This document shows positions 25,192 to 35,262 of a DNA stretch of 64,000 nucleotides, piece after piece. This DNA comes from Selenomonadaceae bacterium (GTDB lineage: Bacteria > Bacillota > Negativicutes > Selenomonadales > Selenomonadaceae): contig JAFXQM010000007.1 of NCBI GenBank assembly GCA_017527075.1, positions 62,001 to 126,000 of the forward strand, given 5' to 3'. The translations under genes and the position numbers were made by a program. The notes below the pieces were generated by a model that did no database searches, was not told the DNA's origin, and saw only the letters and a program-made list of their open reading frames with translations. The stretch's first letter is position 1. Each line of letters starts with the position of its first letter.

Positions 25192-27567
25192 TCATTTAAT
25201 CGTGACGAGCGTCGCGCCCGTGCCGCCCTCGTCTTGGTCGGCGAAATTAAAATCGGCGACGGAATTGTTCCCGCGCAAAAAATCGTGGACGCCGCGCCTC
25301 AATGCACCCGTGCCCTTGCCGTGAATTATCAAAATCTGCTTGAGCCCCGAAAGCTGCGCGTCGTCGATAAATTTTCCGCAAACCAATTCCGCCTCATCAA
25401 CCATCATGCCGCGAATGTCAATGCTCCTCCGAACGGTCGCAGTTTTTTGCATGAGCCCGAGCGAGCCGCGATTTTGATTCGTGACGGGCGGCGAGAAATT
25501 TTCTTGAGCGTTGTGGCTGACGAAGCGGCACGCGGAAATTTTTACGGTCGTGCGCATGGCTCCGATTTGAACGCTGAGTGAGTCGCCGTCCTTTTCGATG
25601 GAAAGAATCGTGCCCTTTTGGTCGAGCGGCTTGATGTAAACGGTGTCGCCGACGCGAAGTTCATTTTTCTTTATGCGCGTGCCGACGAATTTGTCCGCGA
25701 TGATTCCCGTCGACGATTCAATCTCCGCCTCGCGAAGTTTGTCGCGCGCCTGCTGAATCACCTGCTGGCGACGCTTCACGCCCGCGTCGTCGAATTGTTC
25801 CTTGAGCGCGGCGATAATCTCTTCCGCCTCGCGTTTGGTCTCGCGAACCATGGCGGCGGATTTTTCTTTTGCCTTGCGAATGATGTCGCCCTTGGTCTTG
25901 GCAATTTCGTCGCGCATCTCGGCAATTTTTTTTTCGTGCTTGAGGACTTGTTGTTGGCGTTCAAAAATTTCTGCGTTGCGTTGTTCGAAGGTCATGCGCT
26001 GACTTTCCAGCGCGGAAATAATTTTTTCAAAGTTGGCGTGGTCGGCGGTGATTAACTGCTTGGCGCGCAGAATCAAACTTTGCGGAAGCCCGAGGCGTTG
26101 GCTGACGGCAAAGGCGTTGCTCGCGCCGGGGATTCCAATCAGCAGCCGATAAGTCGGGCGCAAAGTTTCCGAATCGAATTCGACGCTGGCATTTTCGATT
26201 CCGTCGGTCGAGTACGCAAAAGTTTTCAGCTCGGAGTAATGGGTCGTGGCGATTGTCGACGCGCCGATTTGCAGCAGCCGTTCGAGAATGGACATGGCAA
26301 GAGCCGCGCCTTCGTCGGGGTCGGTGCCCGCGCCGATTTCGTCGAGCAAAACCAAATCGGTCGCCGTGACCTCGTCCAAAATAGTAACTATTTTCTTCAT
26401 GTGCGCGGAGAAAGTCGAAAGGCTCTGTTCAATCGATTGTTCGTCGCCGATGTCCGCGAAAATGTTCGTGAAGACCGCGATACGCGAGCCGCCCGCCGCA
26501 GGAATGTAAAGCCCCGCCTGCGTCATGAGCGCGAGCAAGCCCAAAGTTTTCATGGAAACGGTTTTGCCGCCGGTGTTCGGGCCGGTGACCAGCAGCATGG
26601 AAAAATTTTCGCCGAGGCGGATGTCGACGGGCACAACTTCGGCGGGATTAATCAGCGGGTGCCGCGCAGCCAGCAGGTCGGTGAAATTTTCAAGCTGAGG
26701 TTCGGTCGCGTCGAGGTCGCGGGCGAGTTTTGCTTTGGCGAAGAGCAGGTCGACGTCCGCCAGAATTTTTATGTTGGCAGTGAGCGCGTCGAGATTTTTT
26801 CTGACGGCGTCGCTGAGTCCGCGCAAGATTCTCATGACCTCGTGGCGTTCGGCGGCTTCGAGTTCCTTGACGCTGTTGTTGAGATTGACGACGGCCAGCG
26901 GCTCAATAAAAACCGTCGCACCCGTCGCGGATTGGTCGTGGACGATGCCGGGGAACTGCGATTTGTATTCGAGTTTGACGGGCAGGACGTAACGGTCGCC
27001 GCGCATGGTGACGATTGCGTCCTGAAAAAATTTTTGCTTGCCGCTGTCGTGGAGGATGTTAAAAATTTCGTTCTTGATTCGGCTCTGAGCGGCGCGCAGG
27101 TCGCGGCGGATTTTTTGCAGCTCGGAGGTCGCCGTGTCCCGAACATTTCCGTGCTCGTCGATTGCGTTGTCGAGTTGGCGTTCCAGGTTTCCGAGAATCT
27201 CAATTTCGGTCGCGCGGGATTTTAATTGCGGCGCGTCGACTTCGGTTTCCTTGAAAAAATTTTTGACCTGCCGCATGGTGTACATGGTCGAGAGCACGTC
27301 GAGGAGTTCTTCGGCTTCGGCGACGCTCCCGATTTTTATTTTGCGGAAGGTCTCGCGCACGTCACGGAAACCTCCGAGGGGCGGCGCACTCACCGCGAAA
27401 ATTTTTACGGCCTCGGTCGTCAGCGACAAATTTTCTTTGACCGTGTCGAAGTCATCGGCGGGCTCAAGTTTTTCGGCGAGTTCCTTTCCGAAATTGCTCG
27501 TCGCGCACTCTCTCAGCCGCGCCAAAATTTTATCGAACTCAAGCGTCTTGAATGAATCCTTTATCAT
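25192..27567 (-). CDS. mutS2: MutS2 family ATPase/endonuclease
   Basis: 791 aa. Order of parts: N-terminal core and lever (FKTLEFDKILARLRECATS), ATPase with Walker A TGPNTGGKTVSMKTLGLLAL, DEIGAGTDPDEGAALAMSIL, the TTHYSELKTFAY switch, a long coiled coil (ESQRMTFEQRNAEIFERQQQ), a KOW-like segment VGDTVYIKPLDQKGTIL, and the C-terminal Smr nuclease domain SIDIRGMMVDEAE with LIIHGKGTGALR. The DIRGM and HGKGTG motifs of an active Smr domain are intact. In Bacillus subtilis MutS2 acts on collided ribosomes and in other bacteria it limits recombination. It lies downstream of the decayed Hsp70 operon, 12 bp away. Confidence 0.95.
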   Translation of the reverse strand: MIKDSFKTLEFDKILARLRECATSNFGKELAEKLEPADDFDTVKENLSLTTEAVKIFAVSAPPLGGFRDVRETFRKIKIGSVAEAEELLDVLSTMYTMRQVKNFFKETEVDAPQLKSRATEIEILGNLERQLDNAIDEHGNVRDTATSELQKIRRDLRAAQSRIKNEIFNILHDSGKQKFFQDAIVTMRGDRYVLPVKLEYKSQFPGIVHDQSATGATVFIEPLAVVNLNNSVKELEAAERHEVMRILRGLSDAVRKNLDALTANIKILADVDLLFAKAKLARDLDATEPQLENFTDLLAARHPLINPAEVVPVDIRLGENFSMLLVTGPNTGGKTVSMKTLGLLALMTQAGLYIPAAGGSRIAVFTNIFADIGDEQSIEQSLSTFSAHMKKIVTILDEVTATDLVLLDEIGAGTDPDEGAALAMSILERLLQIGASTIATTHYSELKTFAYSTDGIENASVEFDSETLRPTYRLLIGIPGASNAFAVSQRLGLPQSLILRAKQLITADHANFEKIISALESQRMTFEQRNAEIFERQQQVLKHEKKIAEMRDEIAKTKGDIIRKAKEKSAAMVRETKREAEEIIAALKEQFDDAGVKRRQQVIQQARDKLREAEIESSTGIIADKFVGTRIKKNELRVGDTVYIKPLDQKGTILSIEKDGDSLSVQIGAMRTTVKISACRFVSHNAQENFSPPVTNQNRGSLGLMQKTATVRRSIDIRGMMVDEAELVCGKFIDDAQLSGLKQILIIHGKGTGALRRGVHDFLRGNNSVADFNFADQDEGGTGATLVTIK

Positions 27568-27579
27568 TGAATCAACCTT

Positions 27580-28630
27580 TCAAAAAATCACCCGCGTCAA
27601 CAAAAAAATTATTGCCGCGCCGGCGATTACACTGAAGCAGCCCGACGAACTCGAATTGGCGTAAAGTTGCCGGTCAATTTTTTGCCACTCGTCGACCCTT
27701 TGACGTGCCAACGAAATTAATTTCGCGTCGCCCGAATTTTGAGCGTAAGGCAAAGCTTTTCGGAAAAGTTCAAGCGCCGTCTTCGGATGAAAATTTACCC
27801 ACGTCATTGCCGTGCCCATGTGAAGATAAATCACTGCGGCTTTTGCATTTAAAGCCGTCCACTCTTTTGGCTTCCGAGAATGTTTAATCGCCACCGCGCG
27901 CACGGAGTAAAAAATTTCTTCTGTCGCGTCGAAATTGTTCGTGCCGAGGGCGGCGGAAAATTTTTCAAGCGGTCTCATCGCGTCGACGAAAAATTTAAGA
28001 TTCGGTTCCATCTCGTAAAGAAATTGAGAGAACTCCGCCTTGAACGCAAACTTGAATTCGCACAGCTCAAAAATTTTTCCCCGCGTCTCATCAAGGAACG
28101 GCTTCATCTCCAAGCGATAACACTCGAAAAAAATCTTCAGCGACGACTCCGAAGCCGCTCGCGCGTTTTTTTGAGAACCAATAATCGGCAAGAGCGTCTG
28201 CAAAATTTGCGCGCTCGCCTTGAGTCATTTTCTTCAGCCGCGCTTGAATCTTTTCGCGAATCTCGTAACGAAAATTTTTCAGTTCGGACTTAATCGCGCC
28301 GGTGTCTTGGACGGCGGGAAACTTTGCCTTCGCGCGCGCCGCGTTGATTTGCTCGCGAATTTTTTCGGCGTCAAGCGCGGAATAAAGTGAATCGATTTTG
28401 ACGACGGCTTCAACCTTCCTCATGTCGCCAAAAATTTCGTCGTCGACCATTTCCAAAACTTCGGCGGCGATTCGTTTGCGTGGGTTGAGCAAAATATCTC
28501 GCGCCTGAGCAAAAAATTTTTCGTCGTCGGGCTCGGCAAAAGATAAATCGTCCGCCCGCTCGATAATCGTCGCCTTCGGGTCGTAAATCGAAACTTGCAG
28601 GACGCGGAAAGGATTTTCTTCAAAAGTCAA
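27580..28630 (-). pseudogene. Frameshifted J-domain-like protein with C-terminal membrane anchor
   Basis: Two overlapping reading frames make one protein of about 350 aa if one base is removed from the A7 run at 28166-28172 (minus strand). Part one (TTG start at 28628-28630) opens with NPFRVLQVSIYDPKATIIER and QARDILLNPRKRIAAEVLEM, which is J-domain-like but has no HPD motif, so it may not stimulate Hsp70 ATPase in the usual way. After the shift the frame continues as ARAASESSLKIFFECYRLEM, helical TPR-like segments, and a last membrane helix CFSVIAGAAIIFLLTRVIF. It follows the Hsp70 remnant by 15 bp. A sequencing error in the homopolymer cannot be excluded, but the neighbouring lesions make decay more likely. 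Confidence 0.7.
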
Positions 28631-28645
28631 GGCGCGGTCACCGCC

Positions 28646-31009
28646 TCAGCCTTTGATGATGTTGGCGGTCAAGAATTCGTCTTGAGCCTGCCCGCCCAAA
28701 TCCACAATGTCCCAAAAGATTTCGCGGAGCGCGTCAAAATTTTTTTGCGCGATTGCCTCTTCGCCCGCCTGCTTCAGCCGATAGAAATTTGTTTGGTCGG
28801 TGTAGTCGCCGGAATTTTTCGTCAGGTTGTTGAACCGACGAATTGCAAAATCGTCGTCGCGGTAGAAAATTATCCCCCAGCACAGGCCGCGAATCTCACT
28901 CATGGCATCTTCGAAGGCGGAGTCCTCGCGCTCGATTAAAGTTTCCGCCCTATCGAAAAGATTTTCAAGCTGAGAAATTTCCTGCGGCTTGGCAAATTTT
29001 TTGACGTACTTCAAATAATACTCGCGACAGCCGTCCAAATCTTCGCGGCGAATGCTTTCACGATTTCTGGCGCGAATGTCCGCCAAGATTTTTTTTGCCG
29101 TCTGCAAGTCTTCCTCAATGTGCTTGAGCTCCTCGCGGTCGCAGTCTTGATTGGTGTTTATCGCGGTGGAGGCAACTTCGCCCGCCCGCTGAAGTTTTTC
29201 ATAATCGTCATCGTCCTCGACAGCCCTGCCGAGATTTCGAACCTGCGCCAACAGATTTTTTCCGTCGGAATTGATTTTGCCCGCCGCCTTGTCGAAGTTG
29301 AGTTGCCCTTCGTTCCGCGAATAAAAATTTCCGTAGAAAGATTCGTTGATGGCGGGGATTTCGATTTCCAATTTGATTGAGCCGGCGTCGTCAATCGTGT
29401 AGTCGCAAATAATTTCCGCGCCCTCAACTATCGTGCCGAATTCAAAATCGTCGCCGGAAATTTTCAGCGCGCCGATAAAAAGATTGTCTTCGACGCGGTC
29501 TTCAATCTCGCCCTGAAAAATTTTGAAGTTTATCGAGTCGCCGGAGCCCGCGCGAATTTTTCTTCCCGCGCGAAATTTTTTCTGACCTTTTGCCGGCAGG
29601 GTGTCGCCTTCGCGGACAAAATAATCGAGCCGCGAGACGCTGCTGCCGAGTTTCTCTTTGACCTCAATGCAAATCGAATGAGCCGCGAGCAACGCGCCCA
29701 CGTTCGCGAAAGTTTGCGTTATGACAATCGTGTCGTTCTCCAAGAAAACGGAATCGCCGACCTTGTCGAAAACTTCGACGCGGAATTTATTTTCGCCGCG
29801 CCTGCGAAGAGGAACCGTCACGAGTGCTTTATTTTTTAATTCGACGAGCCCCGAAGTCCAGCCGCTGTCGAGCGAATTTATTTCAAAAGTGTAACCGACA
29901 ATTTTCTTTTCCAACACGACGGCAATGCGCGCCTTTTTGTCGAGCGTGCGAGATTCGTAACGGAAACTCAAACCCAATTCGGAATCGCTTTTGGATTGTT
30001 CGCGCGTGGCTTTCCTCTCGTGCTCCCGGGAAGTCCAATCGACCGCCTCGGCAAAAATCGCCGCGCCCTCAGAGACCGCCGTCATCGGATTGAATTACAT
30101 GCTGCCCGCAATGCCCAGCTCGTCAACGACTCTGTCGCGAATCGGCTTGTAATTGACAGGACCGCCGATAAAAATTATTTTTTCGATGTCCTCCGCCGCC
30201 AAGCCCGACTTTTCTATCGTTGCCCGCGCAGTTTCAATCGCCTTCGTGATTAAGTCATCAATCGCCGCAGAAAAATTTTCGCGGTCAATCGGCACGTCAA
30301 GATAAATTTCCTCGCCGTCCTCGTCCTCAACGCCGGTTTCGCCCTCAATCTTGGCGCGCTCGTCGGAGGAAAGTTCAATCTTGGCTTCTTCCGAAAGATG
30401 CGTCGCGATACTTTTGAGCAATTTATATTCGTCGAGCATTTGCCAATCTTCGGGCAAAGAATAATTTTCCTCAAGCCACGGCACGACGAATTCGTTCAGC
30501 AAAATTCTGTCGAAGTCTCGCCCGCCGCACATCGTCAAGCCGCCGTTCGCCAAAAAATTTACCTTCCCCGAAATCCTCTCGGCAATCGCCACGTCGAGTG
30601 TGCCGCCGCCCAAATCGAAGACCAAAAATTTTCCGTCGGCTTGGTTGTCTTTCATGACGCGCATAATCGCCGCGACGGGTTCCTGCATGAGCGCGACCTT
30701 GCCGAAGCCCGCCATCTTTGCCGCGTCGAGTGTTGCGGCGTTTTGCATTTGATTGAACGCGGCGGGGACCGTGATAACCGTACCGACCTCGTCTTTGTTC
30801 TCGCGAATTTCGTCGGGCAAATTTTTGAACAGCTCGCGCAAAATTTCCGCGCTGCATTCTTCGGGCGTGAGCTCCTCGCCGCCGAATTTAAATTTTGTGC
30901 TCGTGCCCATGAAACGCTTGAACAACGTCGCGCAACTTTCGGGCTGGCGGAAAAAATTTTCGTAAGCCTTTTGACCGTAAAAACGCTTGCCGCGCCTGTC
31001 AACGTAATT
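28646..31009 (-). pseudogene. Decayed accessory Hsp70 (DnaK-like) gene
   Basis: An open frame of 788 codons with two lesions. The upstream end begins abruptly at NYVDRRGKRFYGQKAYENFF, immediately after the TGA of the GrpE-like gene (31010-31012). About 40 residues that normally hold the first phosphate loop (DLGTTNS) are absent. The rest reads as Hsp70 ATPase: TLFKRFMGTST, TVITVPAAFNQMQNAATLDA, ALMQEPVAAIMR, VFDLGGGTLDVAI, NGGLTMCGGRDFDRIL, IIFIGGPVNYKPIRDRVVDE. Then an in-frame TAA at 30095-30097 interrupts GSM-stop-FNPMTAVSEGAAIF. The C-terminal 470 residues are a specialised substrate domain unlike standard DnaK. Each half could start internally but neither would make a working chaperone. 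Confidence 0.82.
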
Positions 31010-31375
31010 TCATTCGACTTTCCTCCCCAAAACCGCCGCGCCGCATTTGATAATTTCCGCCGCGTCCGCAAATTTAATCGTCGGCTCAAGCATTGCCGCG
31101 ACAATCAAATTTTCGTCCGCCGCAAAGTCCGAGAGATTTATCGGCGTAATCGGCAACCCCGTTTCAAATTCCTCGCCGGTGAAATCCAAAACCTCCACGC
31201 CAAAAATTTCTGCCGCCGCAAGAAAATGTTTGTCGAAGCGCGCGACTTGATTGGAAATTTTCCTTTGAAGTTTCGCGTCGCCAACCTGAGCCAATTTTTT
31301 TGTGAATTGATTCAGTCGCCAACTTTCCGTCAGCAAATCGATGACGGCGGAAAATTTTTTCTCATCAACAACCAT
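31010..31375 (-). CDS. GrpE-like putative nucleotide-exchange factor
   Basis: 121 aa from ATG 31375 (ACGGAGGAATTTTGTG upstream). An N-terminal helical half (FSAVIDLLTESWRLNQFTKK) is followed by FGVEVLDFTGEEFETGLPIT, MLEPTIKFADAAEIIKCG and AAVLGRKVE. This layout recalls the GrpE beta-domain, and the gene sits just ahead of an Hsp70 gene, so it is probably the exchange factor of that accessory chaperone. Similarity to standard GrpE is weak and the call is mainly from context. Its client, the adjacent Hsp70, is broken in this copy. Confidence 0.5.
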   Translation of the reverse strand: MVVDEKKFSAVIDLLTESWRLNQFTKKLAQVGDAKLQRKISNQVARFDKHFLAAAEIFGVEVLDFTGEEFETGLPITPINLSDFAADENLIVAAMLEPTIKFADAAEIIKCGAAVLGRKVE

Positions 31376-31403
31376 CACAAAATTCCTCCGTAATCCTCTT
31401 GAA

Positions 31404-32491
<1,088 letters not shown>

Positions 32492-32510
32492 TTTTCAACG
32501 CCTCCACAAT

Positions 32511-32774
32511 TTATTCTTCGGGCAGGATGTAAAACTTCGGACCTTTGCCGCGCTGAGAATTCACAATGACTCGCACAATATCTTTGACGACTTCCATGGC
32601 GCGCTCGTGTGTCGCGTATTGTTTTATCGGTTTGCCGCCGAAAACTTTGCCCAAGTCGATGTCCTTTTGCGTGAGCAAATCCACGTAACCGGTTTTGTCG
32701 ATTGAAAATTCCCACTCGCCGCGTTCGTTGAATCGGATAATCGTTTCGCCGGTTTCAGTTTTAATCTCGAACAT
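32511..32774 (-). CDS. Small conserved-looking protein of unknown function
   Basis: 87 aa, ATG with CGGAGGAGTAAGTTGC upstream. The N-terminal part reads as beta strands (FEIKTETGETIIRFNERGEW) and the rest mixes helix and strand (ERAMEVVKDIVRVIVNSQRG). No motif, signal or membrane segment is recognised. It lies between rnmV and rsmA, 5 bp after rnmV, and is surely co-transcribed. Confidence 0.75.
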   Translation of the reverse strand: MFEIKTETGETIIRFNERGEWEFSIDKTGYVDLLTQKDIDLGKVFGGKPIKQYATHERAMEVVKDIVRVIVNSQRGKGPKFYILPEE

Positions 32775-32779
32775 GCAAC

Positions 32780-33322
32780 TTACTCCTCCGATGAAATATT
32801 TTTCAACGCCGCCAAAAATTCTTCGCGGGTCACGCCGTAACTGTTGAGCCGCCGCACGAAAGTTTTCACGTTGCCGTAACCGATGCCGAGTGCCGCACCA
32901 ACTTTGTCGCGAAGTTTGGAACTGTCCGCGCCGCCCGCCAATTTGAATTGAATCATCTCCGCCGCAGAAAATTCTTCGCGCGGATTAAGTTCAAGCGTGC
33001 GCACTTTGCTCAAGGCTTTGAGGATTGATTCGGGCGACGCCTGCTCCACTCCGACGTCATCATTGGCGGTTGCCTCGTCGCGCGGAATGTACGCGTGCTT
33101 GGCGGCGGGAAATTTTTTCGTCAAAAATTTTCTGATGTTCTCGCCTGCCGAATCGGGGTCAGTCAAAATAATTATCCCGCGCTTTTTGTAAGCCGCCGAA
33201 ATATTTTCCAGCGTCCGTCGCCTGAGATGAAAGCCGTCGGTGATTATGCACTCGGCCTCCAGCGCGCGCGCGACCGCCGTCACGTCCGCCTTACCCTCGA
33301 CGATTAAAACTTCCTTCAGCAA
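32780..33322 (-). CDS. rnmV: Ribonuclease M5
   Basis: 180 aa Toprim-domain enzyme that matures 5S rRNA in Firmicutes. Toprim motifs: VLIVEGKADVTAVARAL with the catalytic Glu, IIILTDPDSAGENIRKFL with the DxD, and HAYIPRDEAT. The C-terminus (IGYGNVKTFVRRLNSYGVTR) is the usual RNase M5 tail. The start is a TTG at 33320-33322, chosen for TTTGGAGGGGAAAATTT; the in-frame alternative upstream lies before that site. The following rsmA is its standard neighbour. Confidence 0.93.
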   Translation of the reverse strand: MLKEVLIVEGKADVTAVARALEAECIITDGFHLRRRTLENISAAYKKRGIIILTDPDSAGENIRKFLTKKFPAAKHAYIPRDEATANDDVGVEQASPESILKALSKVRTLELNPREEFSAAEMIQFKLAGGADSSKLRDKVGAALGIGYGNVKTFVRRLNSYGVTREEFLAALKNISSEE

Positions 33323-33336
33323 AAATTTTCCCCTCC

Positions 33337-33368
33337 AAAAAAAATTAAGCCGCAAGATTTCTCGCGGC
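33337..33368 (-). terminator. Terminator after the FkbM gene
   Basis: On minus, GCCGC (33364-33368) and GCGGC (33349-33353) pair, then TTAATTTTTTTT (33337-33348). The hairpin overlaps the last codons of the FkbM reading frame as it stands, because the C10 tract upstream shifts the reading into it. Confidence 0.75.
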
Positions 33369-34565
33369 CATTATATCATTTGAAATTTTTTTGTCACGAA
33401 CGACAATTAAAATGCTTCGGGGGGGGGGTGTTAAAACACTGCGCTCGACGGGCACGGCATAAAGAACCATCTCGCCGGTCTTTTTCCAGTGACCGTGATA
33501 GGACGTGTGCTTTCTGAGATAAAAAATGTAATCGGGACAAATCGACTGCAAGAACTGCGGAATGCTCAAAATATCTTCCTTGAAATGATAAACGCACATT
33601 GCCATGACGGGTCGGTCGGCGCGAATGATTTTTTCCATGGCGTGGAGCAATTTCAATTCCGCGCCCTCGATGTCGGCGTTGAGGAGCGTGCATTTGTTGC
33701 CCGCCAAAATTTTTTCAAAGTCGGTTTGCTCGTCAATCATCTGATTAATCGGCTCGACGAGGGCGCGCTTGTCGGGCGGCAGCAGCGACAAATTTTCCAG
33801 CATGACGTCGTAAATTTTTTTGTCGCCCTCGAACGCGTAAATTTTTTTCGGCTTGAAGTCAAAGCTCAGATAAGCAAAAACCGTGTCGCCGATATTCGCC
33901 CCGCAATTTATCCAGCACTCGCCGTCAAGATGTTTGTAAAGCCGCTCATACTTGCCGCCGAAAAAATATTTCAAACGCGTCGGGTGCTGTTCGCCCCTGT
34001 AAATGCAATTACGAATGAAACTCTCGACGTAAAAATACAACGCCCGCTTTGAAGTTTCGTCGGCAAGAGAATCGAACAGCTCCATCAAATCTTTTTTGTG
34101 CGACTGATAGTAGTGTAACTTATCAATGTCGAATGGCGGAGCGTTGAACACCATCCCCTGCCGGTCATTGTTATCCATTAAATAAACTCCGAGCGGCTGT
34201 AAAATTTTCATCTGCTCATTCCAAAAGGCCGCGGGATTTTTCATCGGGTAGGCGCAGGCGTCCACGAAAAAGAATTTGTTCGGAGTTTTGTCTTGGAACA
34301 GCTCAGCCGGCGAAATGACTTCCACGTCGTCGACCTTCTGAAAATCTTTCGGCATGAAGCTGACGACGCGGTGAACGTTCAAGCCCCAGCTTTTGAGCAG
34401 GCGAACGTAGACATGCAAATCAATATCCGCCCAAATGTAAACGTTCGCCTTGAACATTATGGCGCGCGAGACGGGAATCAAAATTTCTGCGCTAACTCCA
34501 TGAAATTCTTCGACGCGAGTGCTGTCGAGCATGGCAAGCATTTTCTCTCTCAAGTTCAAAGTCAT
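33345..34565 (-). CDS. FkbM-family methyltransferase-like protein, C-terminus set by a C10 tract
   Basis: 406 aa from ATG 34565 (AGAGGAGG directly upstream; a TTG two codons later has better spacing). The N-terminal half holds a Rossmann-like segment (PVSRAIMFKANVYIWADIDL, FFFVDACAYPMKNP). The C-terminal half is the FkbM SAM-methyltransferase: CWINCGANIGDTVFAYLSF, KIYAFEGDKKIYDVMLEN, LLNADIEGAELKLLHAMEKI, and HFKEDILSIPQFLQSI. Such proteins modify surface glycans (family knowledge). Near the end a run of ten C (33419-33428) determines the tail. As sequenced it reads PPPRSILIVV through a terminator hairpin; with nine C it would end PPPEAF-stop ahead of the hairpin, which looks like the native end. 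Confidence 0.8.
   Translation of the reverse strand: MTLNLREKMLAMLDSTRVEEFHGVSAEILIPVSRAIMFKANVYIWADIDLHVYVRLLKSWGLNVHRVVSFMPKDFQKVDDVEVISPAELFQDKTPNKFFFVDACAYPMKNPAAFWNEQMKILQPLGVYLMDNNDRQGMVFNAPPFDIDKLHYYQSHKKDLMELFDSLADETSKRALYFYVESFIRNCIYRGEQHPTRLKYFFGGKYERLYKHLDGECWINCGANIGDTVFAYLSFDFKPKKIYAFEGDKKIYDVMLENLSLLPPDKRALVEPINQMIDEQTDFEKILAGNKCTLLNADIEGAELKLLHAMEKIIRADRPVMAMCVYHFKEDILSIPQFLQSICPDYIFYLRKHTSYHGHWKKTGEMVLYAVPVERSVLTPPPRSILIVVRDKKISNDIMAARNLAA
33419..33428 (-). repeat. Homopolymeric C10 tract (coding strand) in the FkbM gene
   Basis: Ten consecutive G on plus, ten C on the coding strand. It is the longest G/C run in the window. Confidence 0.95.
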
Positions 34566-34574
34566 TCCTCCTCT

Positions 34575-34599
34575 AAAAAAATTTAGCCGCAAACGCGGC
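34575..34599 (-). terminator. Terminator upstream of the FkbM gene
   Basis: GCCGC (34595-34599 on minus) pairs with GCGGC (34586-34590) over a GTTT loop, then TAAATTTTTTT. It closes the 128-residue gene upstream and lies within 20 bp of the FkbM start. Confidence 0.7.
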
Positions 34600-34622
34600 A
34601 AGTGATGAAAAATTTTTTCCGA

Positions 34623-34787
34623 TTAGGTGCTGGTGGTAAAATGAATCCGCCGTGATTGACGAGAAATTTTTGCGCATGACGCGAAGAAAATTCGCAGGCA
34701 TACTGAGGTATGTCAAGAATTTTCGACAAAGTCAGGCGAAAAAAGAGCCGGCAAGCTCGGCGTGGTGAATTTACCAACAGCACCTAA
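34623..34787. mobile_element. MITE-like palindromic element with 18-bp inverted ends
   Basis: TTAGGTGCTGGTGGTAAA (34623-34640) and its inverse (34770-34787) match at 17 of 18 positions. Inside is a second nested inverted pair GAAAATTC/GAATTTTC around a CATAC-TGAG-GTATG core. No gene fits it. The right end overlaps the stop codon of the next gene (34784). No target-site duplication could be confirmed. Confidence 0.6.
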
Positions 34788-35170
34788 ATTTCTTCCAAGT
34801 CCTCGGGGTGCTTCTTGATGTATTCGCGATACTTGTTGTACTCGTCTTCGAAAGATTTATCCTCGGCGGCGGCAAGTTGGAAAGTCATCATCGCGACCGC
34901 CATGATTCGAGCGATTTCGTGCGCCGAAAAAGTTTCGACCAAGCGGGAAATTGTGCGCGCCGTCTCGTCGAGCAACTCTTGGTCGTCGGCGGCGAAACGG
35001 TTCAAAAGGAGCAAGTCAAACATTTGTTGTTCCAAAGCAGACCAGCCGAGTGCAATGCCTGCGTTGGAGTGCGGAACGCGGTCGTGGACGTTTTCAAAAT
35101 CCTCTGAGCCGTCGTCACCGATTTCCGGAATATAAACTTCGTCTTCGTCTTCAAAACGCGGTCTGAGCAT
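34784..35170 (-). CDS. Acidic protein of unknown function
   Basis: 128 aa, ATG preceded by CGGGGGGAGTTCCTT. The first 40 residues are very acidic (RPRFEDEDEVYIPEIGDDGS). The middle is helical (FDLLLLNRFAADDQELLDET, EIARIMAVAMMTFQLAAAED) and the tail is charged. No signal peptide or known motif is seen. It stands alone between rplS-region genes and the FkbM gene, and its stop codon lies inside the right end of the palindromic element. Confidence 0.75.
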   Translation of the reverse strand: MLRPRFEDEDEVYIPEIGDDGSEDFENVHDRVPHSNAGIALGWSALEQQMFDLLLLNRFAADDQELLDETARTISRLVETFSAHEIARIMAVAMMTFQLAAAEDKSFEDEYNKYREYIKKHPEDLEEI

Positions 35171-35262
35171 AAGGAACTCCCCCCGAAAAAATTATTGAAA
35201 AATACAGCGCAGTTATTGTACTATAAGAGGCGTCTAAATGTAAAGTAAAGCAGGTGGTCGTT

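Noticed and set aside
28166-28172. Programmed -1 frameshift in the J-like gene (A-AAA-AAA slippery site)
   Set aside because: A -1 shift enters the third frame, not the frame that continues the protein; a +1 shift or loss of one A is needed.
30095-30097. Stop-codon read-through or selenocysteine in the Hsp70 gene
   Set aside because: The codon is TAA, not TGA, and the N-terminus of the gene is also missing, so decay is simpler.
34583-34783. 66-codon minus frame inside the palindromic element
   Set aside because: It is explained by the inverted-repeat element, has no ribosome site and runs into a terminator.
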